From assembly GCA_934045075.1 (NCBI GenBank), contig OW203751.1, positions 3,979,822 through 4,043,821 of the forward strand: DNA of 64,000 nt, in the 5' to 3' direction. Each line of letters starts with the position of its first letter. Positions within the stretch are counted from its first letter, which is position 1. The stretch is from Yponomeuta sedellus (lineage: Eukaryota > Arthropoda > Insecta > Lepidoptera > Yponomeutidae). Shown one piece after another: positions 19,415-30,799 of the stretch. Both the position numbers and the translations under genes were made by a program. The notes beneath the pieces were generated by a model. It did not search any database. It was not told the origin of the DNA and was given only the letters and a program-made list of their open reading frames with translations.

Positions 19415-20060
19415 TTCAAAGCTATGCTTACTTTTGCTGACACAGGGAAAGGGGGCAAAAAATTGTAATAAACCTGCTTACGTTATACTTAAACGGCTCC
19501 ATACAAATCGGGCTCAAACTATGACACAACTTGAACGTCTTATATATAATGTATGGAGCGTTTATCAATATTCGAGTTAACTCGAAAAATAATTACTCAT
19601 TTAATAAAAAAAACGAAATATGATTTGTTTTTTTATTATTATGGTATTTCAATTTTTTTCTTGCGAGAGTAAAGCCGTATGTATGGAATGGCTGGTCGAG
19701 TCACCGGTCGAGCCCAGTATTGGGTACACGGGAACGCAGACTATATTGAGGCCACCGAGGTCGGGGTCAAGCAAATGCGAAGTGGTCACTTGGATCGATT
19801 TATAACGATTAAAATCTTTACTGGGCCTATTGCCTTTTCATTCTGACACTTTTTACACTCAAACGTGCATAATCTAAATGTGCTTACATACTCTCAACTC
19901 AGTGTAGTTCTATGGCAAATGTACTCCTGAGATATGTTTGATACACCATGACATTTTCTCGATGGTTTAAAAGTTAATCCTGCTTACAATTAAGCTGTTT
20001 TCTCTATCGAAAAAAAGTTGTAAGGAATGTAAAAATGAATATTACGGTCGCGAGCGTATA
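19415..20060. other. Unannotated spacer
   Basis: Short plus frames occur (19620-19805) but no domain is recognised. Confidence 0.4.
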
Positions 20061-20068
20061 ATATAACG

Positions 20069-20305
20069 AAGCGCTCGTGGCCTAGTCGAACGAGTGATTT
20101 AAATCAATAATAATAATAAATATTTATGGGATCGAACCAGAGACCTTCGGTTTTACAGTCAGCGTGCCAAACCGCTGCGCCACCGAAGCCGTCACGGTAC
20201 GGTCGACGGGACGGTCACCCATCCTGCACCTGACCGCGCCTGTTGTTGCTGAACTCAAGTGATTGATTCCAAACACTTGGTTCGGGTAGGCCACTCGCGG
20301 CACGC
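20069..20305. mobile_element. S5S head pair in inverted arrangement with an S4 tRNA-like segment inside
   Basis: A plus head fragment (GAAGCGCTCGTGGCCTAGTC) is followed at about 20119-20190 by the S4 tRNA-like block in minus orientation (ACCTTCGGTTTTACAGTCAG, AAACCGCTGCGCCACC), then a minus-oriented S5S head (GACGGTCACCCATCCTGCAC, ACTTGGTTCGGGTAGGCCAC). Confidence 0.65.
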
Positions 20306-20799
20306 TTAAAATAAATAAATGTACAATACGGCGGATTAATTACCTTAAGCAATGTACCTTAGGAATCCAGCACAATTCAATGAGAAGCTATTTAGGAAGC
20401 TTCACAAACAACCCAGCCTTCAACGCAGGGGGATTCCCAGAATGCTAAACGGTGGCAGGCGTCGACGGTGTTATAGCTCCGGTCCGGTACGACTGGTAAG
20501 GTCGTCTACACACAAACTTTTCGCTTCATACCAGCGCCTATTACGTGAGAGATAAGGCTCTTCCTTGCAGTCGAGGCATGTGGCTAAGCGTAGATATTCC
20601 TGTTACTTACATTCTGATAGGAGGAAAACGCTCAAATCGAATAACGGTCTTGACACGCATTCGCTGGCAAAACATAGGCTTATTTTAATTGATTAGAGTA
20701 AACAAACAAATGTTTAATCAGAAGTGACAGCGGCTTAAGGCGCTACGCGGCGCTAAGTAGCGCCACCAATGGAATAAGATTCATAACTTGTTATTTAAT
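20306..20799. other. Unannotated spacer
   Basis: A 67-codon plus frame (20352-20555) has no recognised motif. Confidence 0.4.
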
Positions 20800-21240
20800 A
20801 TTGAAATATCTGTGTAATTTCCTTATTTCTGTACAATAAAGTGTTCTCTATCTATCTATCTGTCTATAATACGATTTTTTCAGTGAACATCACATATCTT
20901 GTTCAAGTTCTTGTTCTCTAACTCTATCACTGTCCGAGGTGCGCAACTTTTGAACAAGCTTCCTAACTATATTCAAAAGAGTCCAACCGTTATGCTTTCA
21001 AGAAGAGGTTAAAAGAGCACTACCGTTCTAACATGACATAGTTAATAGGTATATGTATAAGTATATATTAATATGCAAGTGTATTATCGTATTATTACTT
21101 ATTTATATAGTTATAAATATTTCTCCCTTCCTCCCGCTATCTTAATTTAAACACCCGATGCTAAGGTTGGCTGGAAGAGATCTCTGTTAGAGATAAGTTC
21201 GCCTTTGAAACAAATTTTATGTAACTGTGACAATTATAAC
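20800..21240 (+). mobile_element. LINE-C 3' end, decayed
   Basis: 20800-20870 is a hairpin-type tail with GTTCTCTATCTATCTATC. 20930-21040 encodes a degraded form of the LINE-C C-terminus (LNKLPNYIQKSPTV) and 21165-21240 the tail hairpin GGAAGAGATCTCTGTTAGAG. The intact reading is in 27715-28205. Confidence 0.7.
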
Positions 21241-21261
21241 GAGCATTAGAACCATGAACCA

Positions 21262-21673
21262 AGCGGTGGTAGCTCAGTGGGTAGAACCATGGACTGGCAA
21301 GCGAGAGCCCCAGGTTCGATCCCGAGTGCGGGCATGTACCAATGACTTTGTTTAATTTAAAAGTTACGTACATTTGCGAATTTGTAGTAGCAATACCACA
21401 CGCTGACGGTGAAGGAAAACATCGTGAGGAAACCCGTGGGTTGGTTGGCTCCGCAGGTATTGACTAGTCTTTCCTGTGGGCTAGGCCGACTAAGCTGTCA
21501 GGATGGTATAGGTGCTGGGCAAGCCTACACCATCTATAAAAACCATGTCCCAGGCACTACAGCGTCGGAGTGGTCCCTTCACCCATAGTGTGAGTGAAGA
21601 TACCACTGGACGCTGTATAAATCATCTCATTAAGTAGATGCAAAAAGGCCAATATTATTATTATTATTATTAG
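21262..21673 (+). mobile_element. SINE S2, full-length copy
   Basis: tRNA-like head GCGGTGGTAGCTCAGTGGGT with box B GGTTCGATCCC, then the shared block CATGTACCAATGACTTTG ... GGTGAAGGAAAACATCGTGA, the S2 body (GCTAGGCCGACTAAGCTGTC, CACTACAGCGTCGGAGTGG) and a (TTA)n tail. Confidence 0.8.
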
Positions 21674-21894
21674 GACCATATATTTCACCACTTGAGCCAA
21701 CTGTTTTAAGAACCTAGGATCAAACACCTAGGACTTCAATCGATTTCCACTAAAGCGCCCGTTTTTCGCAAAACTGCTTTAAAGTCCTAGATTCTCGGAC
21801 CTAGGTTCTTCTCAGTAGGTCCTAAAAAGATCACACTTTCTTTTATAAGGCGTCTTTGAATCTTAATACATATAGGCTGTATGGTGTCGGCCTA

Positions 21895-22172
21895 GAGGCT
21901 GTGTGGTGTCGGCCTAGAGAATTGCTGTGTGGTGTCGGCTTAGAGAATAGCACCAACCCAAATTCTTCCCGCGGGTGTCGTAAAAGGCGACTAAGGGATA
22001 CAAACCGAGGGGTGGGCAGCAGCGCTCCCTGCAGTTCAATTCCACCAAACTGCGATCCCCAACCCGCATGCCCAGCGTGGGGATTATGGGCATTACCCCC
22101 CAATGATGGCACAACCTTGCGCTCATTAGGGGAGGGCTATGTCCAGCAGTGGACTAATGAAGCCTGAAGAAG
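21895..22172 (+). mobile_element. Short repeat sharing the LINE-A 3' end
   Basis: Same organisation as 12211-12456. The open plus frame here ends with RSLGEGYVQQWT, the LINE-A C-terminus, so the shared tail is coding sequence of the LINE. The GTGTCGGCCTAGAG start is present two to three times. Confidence 0.7.
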
Positions 22173-22178
22173 AAATAC

Positions 22179-23271
22179 ATATAGTAGCTCATATTATTTT
22201 TTAATGCACTAACCCGTGCTAAGGACAATTTAAAAACCTATTGTTATTATATATTGTAAAGAGGTTCGAAATTTCACTGCTGCCGGTGAGTCGCCCATTA
22301 GCTCAGTTGGAAAGAGCGCTGGTACGGATAGCCAGAGTGCTTAGTGCGAGTTTTTTAACTACTCGATCCCGTTAACGTAAACTCATATTTCTATGGCATC
22401 GAGGAAGCGCCACCTAGCGACAAGTATGGAAATTAAAATTGCTGAGTGCGAGTTGTAATGGTTTACACTATTGTTTAGGCATGTATTCGTTTATACCTTT
22501 GTAATAATCTTGTATGTATATTTGTACATCGACTTCGTTCTTCAATATATTAGTCCAGTCCATCCAAAGGTTGTCTGATTGATAAGGCCGCTTGTACGTT
22601 GGTATTCTTAGGTTAAGAAATATCTGTGTGATTTCCATTTTCATGTACAGCAAAGTGTTCTCTATCTATCTACCTATCTCGTTTTCGGACTCTTGTAGAG
22701 ATAAGATTGCCACTGCCATGTTTGCATTGCATCCTATGATAGGGGCACAGGGGTACATTTTAAACTGGACAGGGAGCTCTTCTTAAGCCAGGTTTTCACG
22801 GTCTTAGTACGCTCGGACCGAGTGCCCCATCCGAGTAAACTAATGCTTCTGATTGAACGGTTTTTCGTGACACCGCCAAAATAGCCAATCTGAGTGCTTA
22901 GTGCGAGTTTTTTAACTACTCGATCGCGTTAACGTAAACTCATATTTCTATGGCATCGAGGAAGCGCCACCTAGCGACAAGTATGGAAATTAAAATTGCT
23001 GAGTGCGAGTTGTAATGGTTTACGTTGAGAAGTGAACACGTTTACCAGCCAAAACACAAATAAACGCGAGTGCGAGTTGTACTGTGATAGCGTTTTGCCA
23101 GTTCGAACGGTTAACTTACTCATACTCACTACTCAATGCTCAATTAACGCGGTAGTAAAGTTATTCGATTGGATCTGTCAAACTCGCACTAAGCACTCAG
23201 AGGTCACGGGTTCGAATCCCGGTATGGGTGAAATTTTTAGCCACTAAATAGGTTTTTAAATATAGTAGCTC
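22179..23271 (+). mobile_element. S1 insertion (12-bp duplication) disrupted by M2 and a duplicated segment
   Basis: Bracketed by ATATAGTAGCTC (22179-22190, 23260-23271). The S1 parts are 22191-22334 and 23199-23259 and join across GCCAGAGGTCACGGG. Between them lie a truncated M2 (22335-22463), the segment duplicated from 15393-16141 (22464-23198) and its complete M2 (22892-23198). Confidence 0.8.
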
Positions 23272-23339
23272 TTTTTAGAAACTAGCGGCAAGAATTTCGG
23301 TCCACGGATCTAGGACTTTAAAGCAGTTTGTCAAAAAGC

Positions 23340-23480
23340 GGCCGCTGCAGTGCCTTGGACGTGTTGTTAGACGGAGTAGGCTTGCCCAGCACCTATACTA
23401 TCCTAACAGCTTAGTAGCCCACAGGAAAGAAAAGTCAACCAATCCGCAGGTTTCCTCACAATGTTTTCCTTCACAGTTCG
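23340..23480 (-). mobile_element. S2 SINE fragment
   Basis: TAGGCTTGCCCAGCACCTAT, CAGCTTAGTAGCCCACAGG and TCACAATGTTTTCCTTCAC are the S2 body on the minus strand. Confidence 0.65.
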
Positions 23481-24190
23481 CGTGGGTAGACCGGCTGACA
23501 AAACCTTCAATCGTGTTGAAATTGTAGTGCAATACTAAATTAGTATTTGTACAGAAGCTTAGGATTGTAATTGATAACTAAAGATAAAATTATTGTTTAA
23601 ATATTGCATGAGGTAAGGTTATCTATTCTAGGAGTGGGAAAACTTAACGGTACGTGTAATAGAATATTATAAACATACATTTATATCAAATTGGCCTTCT
23701 GATCTCAGTCCACGTAAAATAAAATAGGCTCACTAACCTACTTTAAGACATATCTGTAAAGAATTTGTGTTAATTACTTATGCGGTAGGTATATCTTTAC
23801 TTTACCTTATGCAATCAGCGCTAATCCCACATCACATAATATAGTGTAAAGTCGAGCGGAATTCCTGACGGTGATAAGCTGTGAATTACATGCTTCAAAT
23901 GATATAACATAACATTAACATACAGGCACATACATTGCTTCTGACCCCACGCTAGGATACCCTGTGTCGTGGGAACCAGAAACAACGACATCACAAACAT
24001 GTAAACATCACAAACTTCGTCGAGAAGTGCTACCCCAAACTACCTTAGCCACTCCTTATGTGAAGAGTCTTTCCGATGTAAGTATGTCCTCCCTATTCAT
24101 TATATTTAGATTTCATATGTATGGTAATTTATATAATTTATATGGTAATTCCTTGTCTCTTACAGTGTTTACATATCATATGTATTTTAT
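23481..24190. other. Unannotated spacer
   Basis: AT-rich. CCCCACGCTAGGATACCCTG near 23945 recurs at about 25560, so part is repeat-derived. Confidence 0.4.
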
Positions 24191-24197
24191 AGTGATG

Positions 24198-24955
<758 letters not shown>

Positions 24956-25262
24956 AGTATCAGCTGTATCAGCGACATCTGGCTGAAGTATTTTGCATCA
25001 CTTGCAGCTCCGAGTACCTACTTTGCAGTTAGGTTTTACATCGGAATGATATTCTTTTTAATGCACTAACCCGTGCTAAGGACAATTTTTTTGTCCAAAT
25101 TTCACTGATACCGGTAGTAGCCCATTAGCTCAGTTGGAAAGAGCGCTGGCACGGATAGCCAGATGTCGCGGGTTCGAGTGCCGGCACAGGTGGAATTTTT
25201 AGCCTCTAAATAGGTTTTTAAGAAGGTCCTTAGCACGGGTTAGTGCATTAAAAATAATATAA
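24956..25262. mobile_element. S1 composite copy
   Basis: A minus-oriented spacer part (CACTTGCAGCTCCGAGTACC ... TTTTTAATGCACTAACCCG) is fused to a plus-oriented unit with box A TTAGCTCAGTTGGAAAGAGC and a damaged box B (GGTTCGAGTGCC). Confidence 0.75.
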
Positions 25263-25619
25263 TAAAAAATAATGTAAAGAGGTTTGCACCGTTACAGCCT
25301 TAGAACGTACGGAGAAGGCTACTGTTGTTGGAAACGTCGCGCCGCGCGAGAACAAAATGGCTACCGGGTCGTTTCTCATAACACGCCCGTGTTTTGCTAC
25401 CTCTCGGAATCGTATGCCTGTCTGTGGTGCGTCTGTCAAAACATCGGCTCTTGTCTAGCAATAGCACTCTAATTACTACTTACCATGCCGGAGGTTATTA
25501 CTTTATTTCGGATAGATAACATAACATGACATTTACACAAAAGTACATACATTGCTTCTGGCCCCACACTAAGATACCCTGTGTCGTGGGTACAATTCAA
25601 AGGTTGTTAGTAGAATCAT
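25263..25619. other. Unannotated spacer
   Basis: TGTAAAGAGGTTTGCACCG recurs at 30940-30960. No gene seen. Confidence 0.35.
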
Positions 25620-25790
25620 TATCAACATTGTATGTCCCCATTGCTGGGGCTCGGATCTCTTCCTGCATCGCCGGAAGGTTAGGCCATACTCCACCACGGG
25701 GGCCAAGTCCAGGTTGGTGGAGGATTGTAAGACAACGGCGGGCCCTACCGACAGAAGTTATCACGCCGCCCATAAGGCCTCTGATTAATT
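25620..25790 (-). mobile_element. S5S tail fragment
   Basis: TGTATGTCCCCATTGCTGGG, TTAGGCCATACTCCACCACG and CACGCCGCCCATAAGGCCTC. Confidence 0.75.
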
Positions 25791-26095
25791 CTTTACGTTT
25801 GAAATTTTAAATTTAAACATTTGAAATAAAATTTATGTAATCAAATCAATTTTATTTCAACGTAAATAATTCTGTTTGCTGAATGTCCATGTAAAAATAA
25901 TGTAAGCCGCTGCCGTAGTGTAGTGGAAAAAAATCATCGGGGGAAAAAAAACTCCACTCCGACCATCTTTTCTCAAGACATCTTAAACCTAATACATCAT
26001 TGGATAATTCCAATTCTCAGAAACTATTTAATATCAATTTTTTTTTAATTTTTTTATTTCATATAAAATGTAGGGTAATCTCTTACATAGTTATA
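25791..26095. other. Unannotated spacer
   Basis: 25915-25995 (GCCGTAGTGTAGTGGAAAAA ... CCATCTTTTCTCAAG) recurs inverted at about 31490-31560, so it belongs to an unnamed repeat. Confidence 0.4.
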
Positions 26096-26096
26096 A

Positions 26097-26460
26097 ATGA
26101 ATGAATGAATGAATGAATGAATGAATGAATGAATGAATGAATGAATGAATGAATGAATGAATGAATGAATGAATGAATGAATGAATGAATGAATGAATGA
26201 ATGAATGAATGAATGAATGAATGAATGAATGAATGAATGAATGAATGAATGAATGAATGAATGAATGAATGAATGAATGAATGAATGAATGAATGAATGA
26301 ATGAATGAATGAATGAATGAATGAATGAATGAATGAATGAATGAATGAATGAATGAATGAATGAATGAATGAATGAATGAATGAATGAATGAATGAATGA
26401 ATGAATGAATGAATGAATGAATGAATGAATGAATGAATGAATGAATGAATGAATGAATGA
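26097..26460. repeat. (ATGA)n microsatellite, about 364 bp
   Basis: Perfect array; on the minus strand (TCAT)n. It directly follows the 3' end of a minus-oriented LINE. The FIHS-repeat frames (to 146 codons) are artefacts. Confidence 0.97.
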
Positions 26461-26800
26461 AACAAACAAACAAATAAACAAACAATAACTTAATACAGTT
26501 TTAAACTGATGTGTGTATATCACTTTCGTGCACTTCTTAAATGTTTATTTAGTCTGTTTTTAAATGAGTTCTCTGAAGGAGCGCTCATTACAGTCTCTGG
26601 TAGTTTATTCCACGAATTCTACAAACATATTCTTTTACTAATATGATATGTCCTGAACGTGTTTGCTAGCAGGTTGGATTGCTGTTATCCCGGGCATTGT
26701 TCCAGGCTACATTTGTACAAGGATATAATGTAAATAAATACATATTAGTTTCTTTAGTTAAGAACTTTCTAACACGCTTTTAATGTCCTTTGTCTGTTTG
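26461..26800 (-). mobile_element. LINE 3' end (CR1/L2-like tail)
   Basis: The minus strand encodes LPETVMSAPSENSFKNRLNK near 26530-26620, the usual C-terminal signature of insect LINE ORFs. A short 3' UTR follows, then GTTTGTTTATTTGTTTG leading straight into the TCAT array. Confidence 0.7.
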
Positions 26801-26815
26801 TTTGTTCCATAGTAA

Positions 26816-27674
26816 TCTAAGAGCGAGATAAATAGTCGCTTCTAAGAACGGGTCTTAGCGAAAGCACTTGCTTAAGAATCGACTTGTCTATAGACAGTAC
26901 TTTGGCACTCTCTAAGGGCGAGATAAATAGTCGCTTCTAAGAACGAGTCTTAGCGAAAGCACTTGCTTAAGAATCGATTTGTCTATCATAGACAGTACTT
27001 TAGCACTCTTTTAGTCGCGAAACCCGGACTAATTCTTAGCATTGGCCTAAGAACATGCTTAGCTAAGCAAACGTCTACTTTGATACTTAGCTAAGTTAGC
27101 CTGAAGTAATGCTTAGGGAAGCTTGAGCACGGACTTGGGCTAAGCAACGACTATTTATCTCGCCCTAAGTCGCGAAACCCGGACTAAGGCTGACATTCAA
27201 AACTAAGCTAAGACCGGTCTCAGAAATGTCAAAATCACGTACTTAGAAATATTTCGTATTCAGAATCGAATCTTATCAAGTTGAGTATGAAATGGTACTT
27301 AGCTAAGTGTAAGTAGCCAATATTGGTGACTTTACGTAAACTTAGATAGAACTGTCATCTCTGTCATTTGGTTCTCTTCACTTTGAGGTTACCTACCTTT
27401 TTGTCGTATTGTTTTGGTTCGAGTTTGTGATTAGCATTGTGTTTACTACATCACTAAAAAATAATAGACAATATAGATGACTTTCTTAAGAGAGGTTCTC
27501 GCCCTAAGTCACGAAACCCGGACTAATTCTTAGCATTGGCCTAAGAACATGCTTAGCTAAGCAAACGTCTATTTTAGTAACGCATTGATACTTAGCTAAG
27601 TTAGCCTGAAGTAATGCTTAGGGAAGCATGAGTACGGACTCGGGCTAAGCAACGACTATTTATCTCGCCCTAAG
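26816..27674. mobile_element. Nested or repeated MITE cluster with GCGAGATAAATAGTCG ends
   Basis: The motif GGGCGAGATAAATAGTCG appears near 26820 and 26912 and inverted (CGACTATTTATCTCGCCC) near 27152 and 27653. The block GAAACCCGGACTAATTCTTA ... GCTTAGCTAAGCAAACGTCT occurs at 27022 and 27510. A different segment (27187-27480) separates the two. Confidence 0.65.
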
Positions 27675-27714
27675 TAAAGAGTCTTTAAGTTTATCTTTTA
27701 AGTATTCATCCTCA

Positions 27715-28205
27715 CACAGTATATTATCATAGTAAATTCTACATGACCCTTCTCGTCCTGAGTATCTCCGCTCCCGTTTCAATTTTTTTCCACTATCGTC
27801 CAGGTCAAGGCGCTCCTGCTTCCGTAACACTCTTGACTATCCTTCCAGCAACACAACTCTTTCACTGTCCGAGCTGCGCAACTTTGGAACAAGCTTCCTA
27901 ACTACATTCAAGAGAGTCCATCCGTATATAATTTCAAGAAGAGGTTAAAAGAGCACTACCTTTCTAACATCACATAGTTCATAGGTTTATGTATGTATAA
28001 ATATATATTTATATGTAAGAGTATTATCGTATTATTACTTATTTATATAGTTATAAATATTTCTCCCTTACTCCCGCTATCATAATTTAAACACCCAATG
28101 CTAAGATTGGCTAGAATAGATCTCTGTTAGAGATAATTTCGCCATTGAAACAAATTTTATGTAGATAATATTATTTCGTTTTTACTGTTTGCAATAAAGA
28201 ATATA
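27715..28205 (+). mobile_element. LINE-C 3' end with readable C-terminus
   Basis: A plus frame at 27840-27979 reads FTVRAAQLWNKLPNYIQESP then SVYNFKKRLKEHYLSNIT and a stop, a typical end of a Jockey/CR1-like LINE ORF. Then comes the 3' UTR with hairpin TAGATCTCTGTTAGAGATAA and GCAATAAAGAATATATTT. Confidence 0.8.
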
Positions 28206-28264
28206 TTTCATCTTTTGGAAATGAGCCGCCGTTTTAGATTTTCACAGAATTCTTTGTCACTAAT

Positions 28265-28370
28265 ATTGTTCCGTGCTTCGCAAGGCACGTTAAGCCGATG
28301 ATGCCGGCTGTCATGTAATGGCAGTCGTTAAGCCATATCAGATGCTTTATGGGCGGCTTGATAACTATAA
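28265..28370 (+). mobile_element. S5S middle fragment
   Basis: CCGTGCTTCGCAAGGCACGT, TGCCGGCTGTCATGTAATGG and TTTATGGGCGGCTTGATAAC. Confidence 0.75.
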
Positions 28371-28411
28371 TTAAATAAATATGAATAAATAAATATTCAT
28401 GGACAATGGAC

Positions 28412-28530
28412 ATATATATTCTTCCCGCGGGTGTCGTAAAATGCGACTAAGAACACAAACCGGCCAGCAGCGTCCCTGCAGTACAATTCCACCGAACTGC
28501 GATCCCCAACCCGCATGACCAGCGTGGGGA
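28412..28530 (+). mobile_element. Fragment of the short repeat that shares the LINE-A end
   Basis: TCTTCCCGCGGGTGTCGTAA, GTACAATTCCACCGAACTGC and CCCAACCCGCATGACCAGCG; the LINE-A terminus itself is absent. Confidence 0.6.
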
Positions 28531-28599
28531 TTATAGTGGGGAAAATAAAAAACTAAACAATCGACTATTAGGCGGTACGAAGTTCGCTGGGTCAGCTAG
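28531..28599 (+). mobile_element. Helitron 3' end
   Basis: CAATCGACTATTAGGCGGTA then hairpin and GGGTCAGCTAG|T, as at 54516 and 59695. The 5' end was not located. Confidence 0.65.
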
Positions 28600-28654
28600 T
28601 TTGCTAATAAATTTCGCTCGCTTCGAGGTGTCATAATGTCGTAATCATATTCAT

Positions 28655-28765
28655 AATTGGCTGTCGTTCGACTTTTTATGTAGAATTCAAGTCATACGCC
28701 TTAGAGTCGTATACGAATCATTTGCTAATGAAGCTAGAATTGGCTCCCAGGTCGTCAGACCATCG
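28655..28765 (-). mobile_element. MITE M3 fragment
   Basis: CTTAGAGTCGTATACGAATC and GCTAGAATTGGCTCCC, inverse to 32059-32150. Confidence 0.5.
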
Positions 28766-29094
28766 CGCGATGTCAGAATGTTGGAGTTCGCACTGCGCGC
28801 ACAGACTTGACATGTGCTCGCCACAAGTTAAAGGAAAAGTGTGCACACGCATACACTTTACTCAGACGCATTACAAACGGCATTTTAACCACAAGGTACA
28901 GTGACTGACCCACTGTGCTGTATAGCCGGAACAAATCAGTCACGCCATTTTGTCCTCTAAATACTGGAACGACCTCGGAGGGCGACAAAAATATAATGTC
29001 TCGGGAAAAACCATAGGTCGGCCGTTACATTAATTTTCTGGTCATCATTTCAAGCGCGTTGTAAAACGAGGGAGGAAAAAATTTTTAGTTGATG
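28766..29094. other. Unannotated spacer
   Basis: No gene seen; short opposing frames at 28722-28988 lack recognisable motifs. Confidence 0.4.
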
Positions 29095-29245
29095 AATATC
29101 TAAGTAAAATAAGGTAGGTAATATAACAATATTCTTTGGTGTACACCAGGAAAAAACAAACATTAAGTAATTACGACGATGCAGTTCAATTGGCGGCCCT
29201 ATTGCTTAGAGCGATTCCATCCAGACAACCTGCGATGGAGAGTGA
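29095..29245 (-). mobile_element. LINE-C type tail
   Basis: ATATTCTTTGGTGTACACCA and GGCGGCCCTATTGCTTAGAG plus CATCCAGACAACCTGCGATG. Confidence 0.65.
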
Positions 29246-29562
29246 ATATCTACTTAAGTACAATATTAAAACAAAGCGACAGAAAAACAATTTGACGCAG
29301 TACAATACTCTATACGAGTATTACACGTAACTTATAGGTAGAACTAGAAGCTATAATACATGCTTACAGTGATGGAATGCGAAACTTTGCTTTCGCTTAA
29401 CTTCGGAACTAAATGACCTACAGACTTGAAATTTTGGATTTTAATTACGTGATTATAGCTTACTGGATGACGAAAATTTCTGCGGTCTGGTCTTATCCAG
29501 AGGTTCTCAAATAGGGGCCTTAAAATGCGGCGAAATGGTTCCAGTAAAGATGGTACGGCATT
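29246..29562. other. Unannotated spacer
   Basis: Resembles Helitron-type interior (GGAACTAAATGACCTACAGA) but no ends were found. Confidence 0.3.
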
Positions 29563-29818
29563 ACACTATTTTTATTTTTAATGCACTAACCCGTGCTAAG
29601 GAACAAATTTAAAAACCTATTTAGAGGCTAAAAATTTCACCCATGCCGGGATTCGAACCCGCAACCTCTGGCTATCCGTACCAGCGCTCTACCAATTGAG
29701 CCAATGGGCGACTCACGGCATCAGTGAAATTTCGAACCTCTTTACACTATTCTCTGTATTACGTACAGGCAGCGACATCTGACTTAAGCGAATTGCATTA
29801 CTTACAGCCCCGACCACG
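29563..29818 (-). mobile_element. S1, single minus-oriented unit with full spacer
   Basis: TTTTTAATGCACTAACCCG, AAAAACCTATTTAGAGG, the antisense tRNA-like head (ACCAATTGAGCCAATGGGCG) and the spacer to CTTACAGCCCCGACC. Confidence 0.8.
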
Positions 29819-29869
29819 ATGACGATGACGATGGTGCGGCAGTGCTTGCTTCGCGGTCGACTTGGCGGG

Positions 29870-30036
29870 GTCACTGCAGTGCCCCCCGATACAAGCTTAC
29901 TTTGATGGAAAACGTCGCGAGGAAACCTGAGTGTCTGAGGTGTCCAACTACCACAGCGCTTGAAATTGCCGAACCGCGGTGGGCACGGTGGCTACTCTCT
30001 CTTTCTGAGAGAAGACCCGTGCCCTGCAGTGGCTAA
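29870..30036 (+). repeat. SINE 3' fragment
   Basis: GGAAAACGTCGCGAGGAAAC, CTGAGTGTCTGAGGTGTCC and GACCCGTGCCCTGCAGTGGC; opposite strand of the family seen at 355 and 13262. Confidence 0.55.
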
Positions 30037-30284
30037 ATACAATAAAAATGGTGGCAACTATCCCTCCGGGGCACAGACGTGAATTTATGTTGAAATTTTG
30101 TATATTAATATTTAATAAATATATATTTATGGACATATTACAACGATCTTGTTAGCCCTATGCTAAGTACAACTAAATGACTTGTGTTACTGGTGCTAAC
30201 TCGACGAAAGATTTAATACAATAAATACATAGATAACATCCAAGACCCGAGACAAACTAAAAAAGTTCGTTTCCTAGTTTGACC

Positions 30285-30352
30285 CGGCCGGGGATCGAAC
30301 CCGAGACCTTCGGTGTTACAGTCAGCGTGCCAAACCGCTGCGCCACCGAGGC
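30285..30352 (-). mobile_element. SINE S4 tRNA-like head
   Basis: Minus strand: CTCGGTGGCGCAGCGGTTTG (box A region), ACCGAAGGTCTCGGGTTCGA (box B GGTTCGATCCC). The body to the left has AAACTAAAAAAGTTCGTTTC. A second copy lies inside 20069-20305. Confidence 0.65.
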
Positions 30353-30521
30353 CGAATACATCTTTTATAACAATAATAAACACTGGAACGACTTCAGGTG
30401 TTGTTTTATTTGTAGATAGTTATTTTATAATAAAACAGAAAAACTGGATTTTTAATCCAGTTTTTCTGTTTTATTAAAACAGAAAAACTGGATTAAAACG
30501 GATAAGTTGGTGAAATAGCCG

Positions 30522-30755
30522 TAAGGTTGTCTGGAAGAAATTGCTTTTAGCAATAAGGCCGCCAATTGTACTTTGTATCTTTGTACGTAATACAGAGAAT
30601 ATTGTAAAGAGGTTCGAAATTTCACTGATGCCGGTGAGTCGCCCATTGGCTCAATTGGTAGAGCGCTGGTACGGATAGCCAGAGGTTTCGGGTTCGAATC
30701 CCGGCATGGGTGAAATTTTTAGCCTCTAAATAGGTTTTTAAATTTCTATGTTTAC
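30522..30755 (+). mobile_element. LINE-C hairpin tail joined to an S1 unit
   Basis: 30522-30570 AAGGTTGTCTGGAAGAAATT with its hairpin, then at about 30585 an S1 unit with tRNA-like head (30649-30713) ending CCTCTAAATAGGTTTTTAAA. The LINE tail resumes as GCACAATAAAGAATATTCTT at 30778, so S1 probably landed within the tail. Confidence 0.65.
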
Positions 30756-30799
30756 ATGTTTTATAATATGTGCTCGGTGCACAATAAAGAATATTCTTA

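Noticed and set aside
26054..26523. Three long minus-strand frames of FIHS repeats
   Set aside because: All arise from the (ATGA)n array, whose unit contains no stop in these frames.
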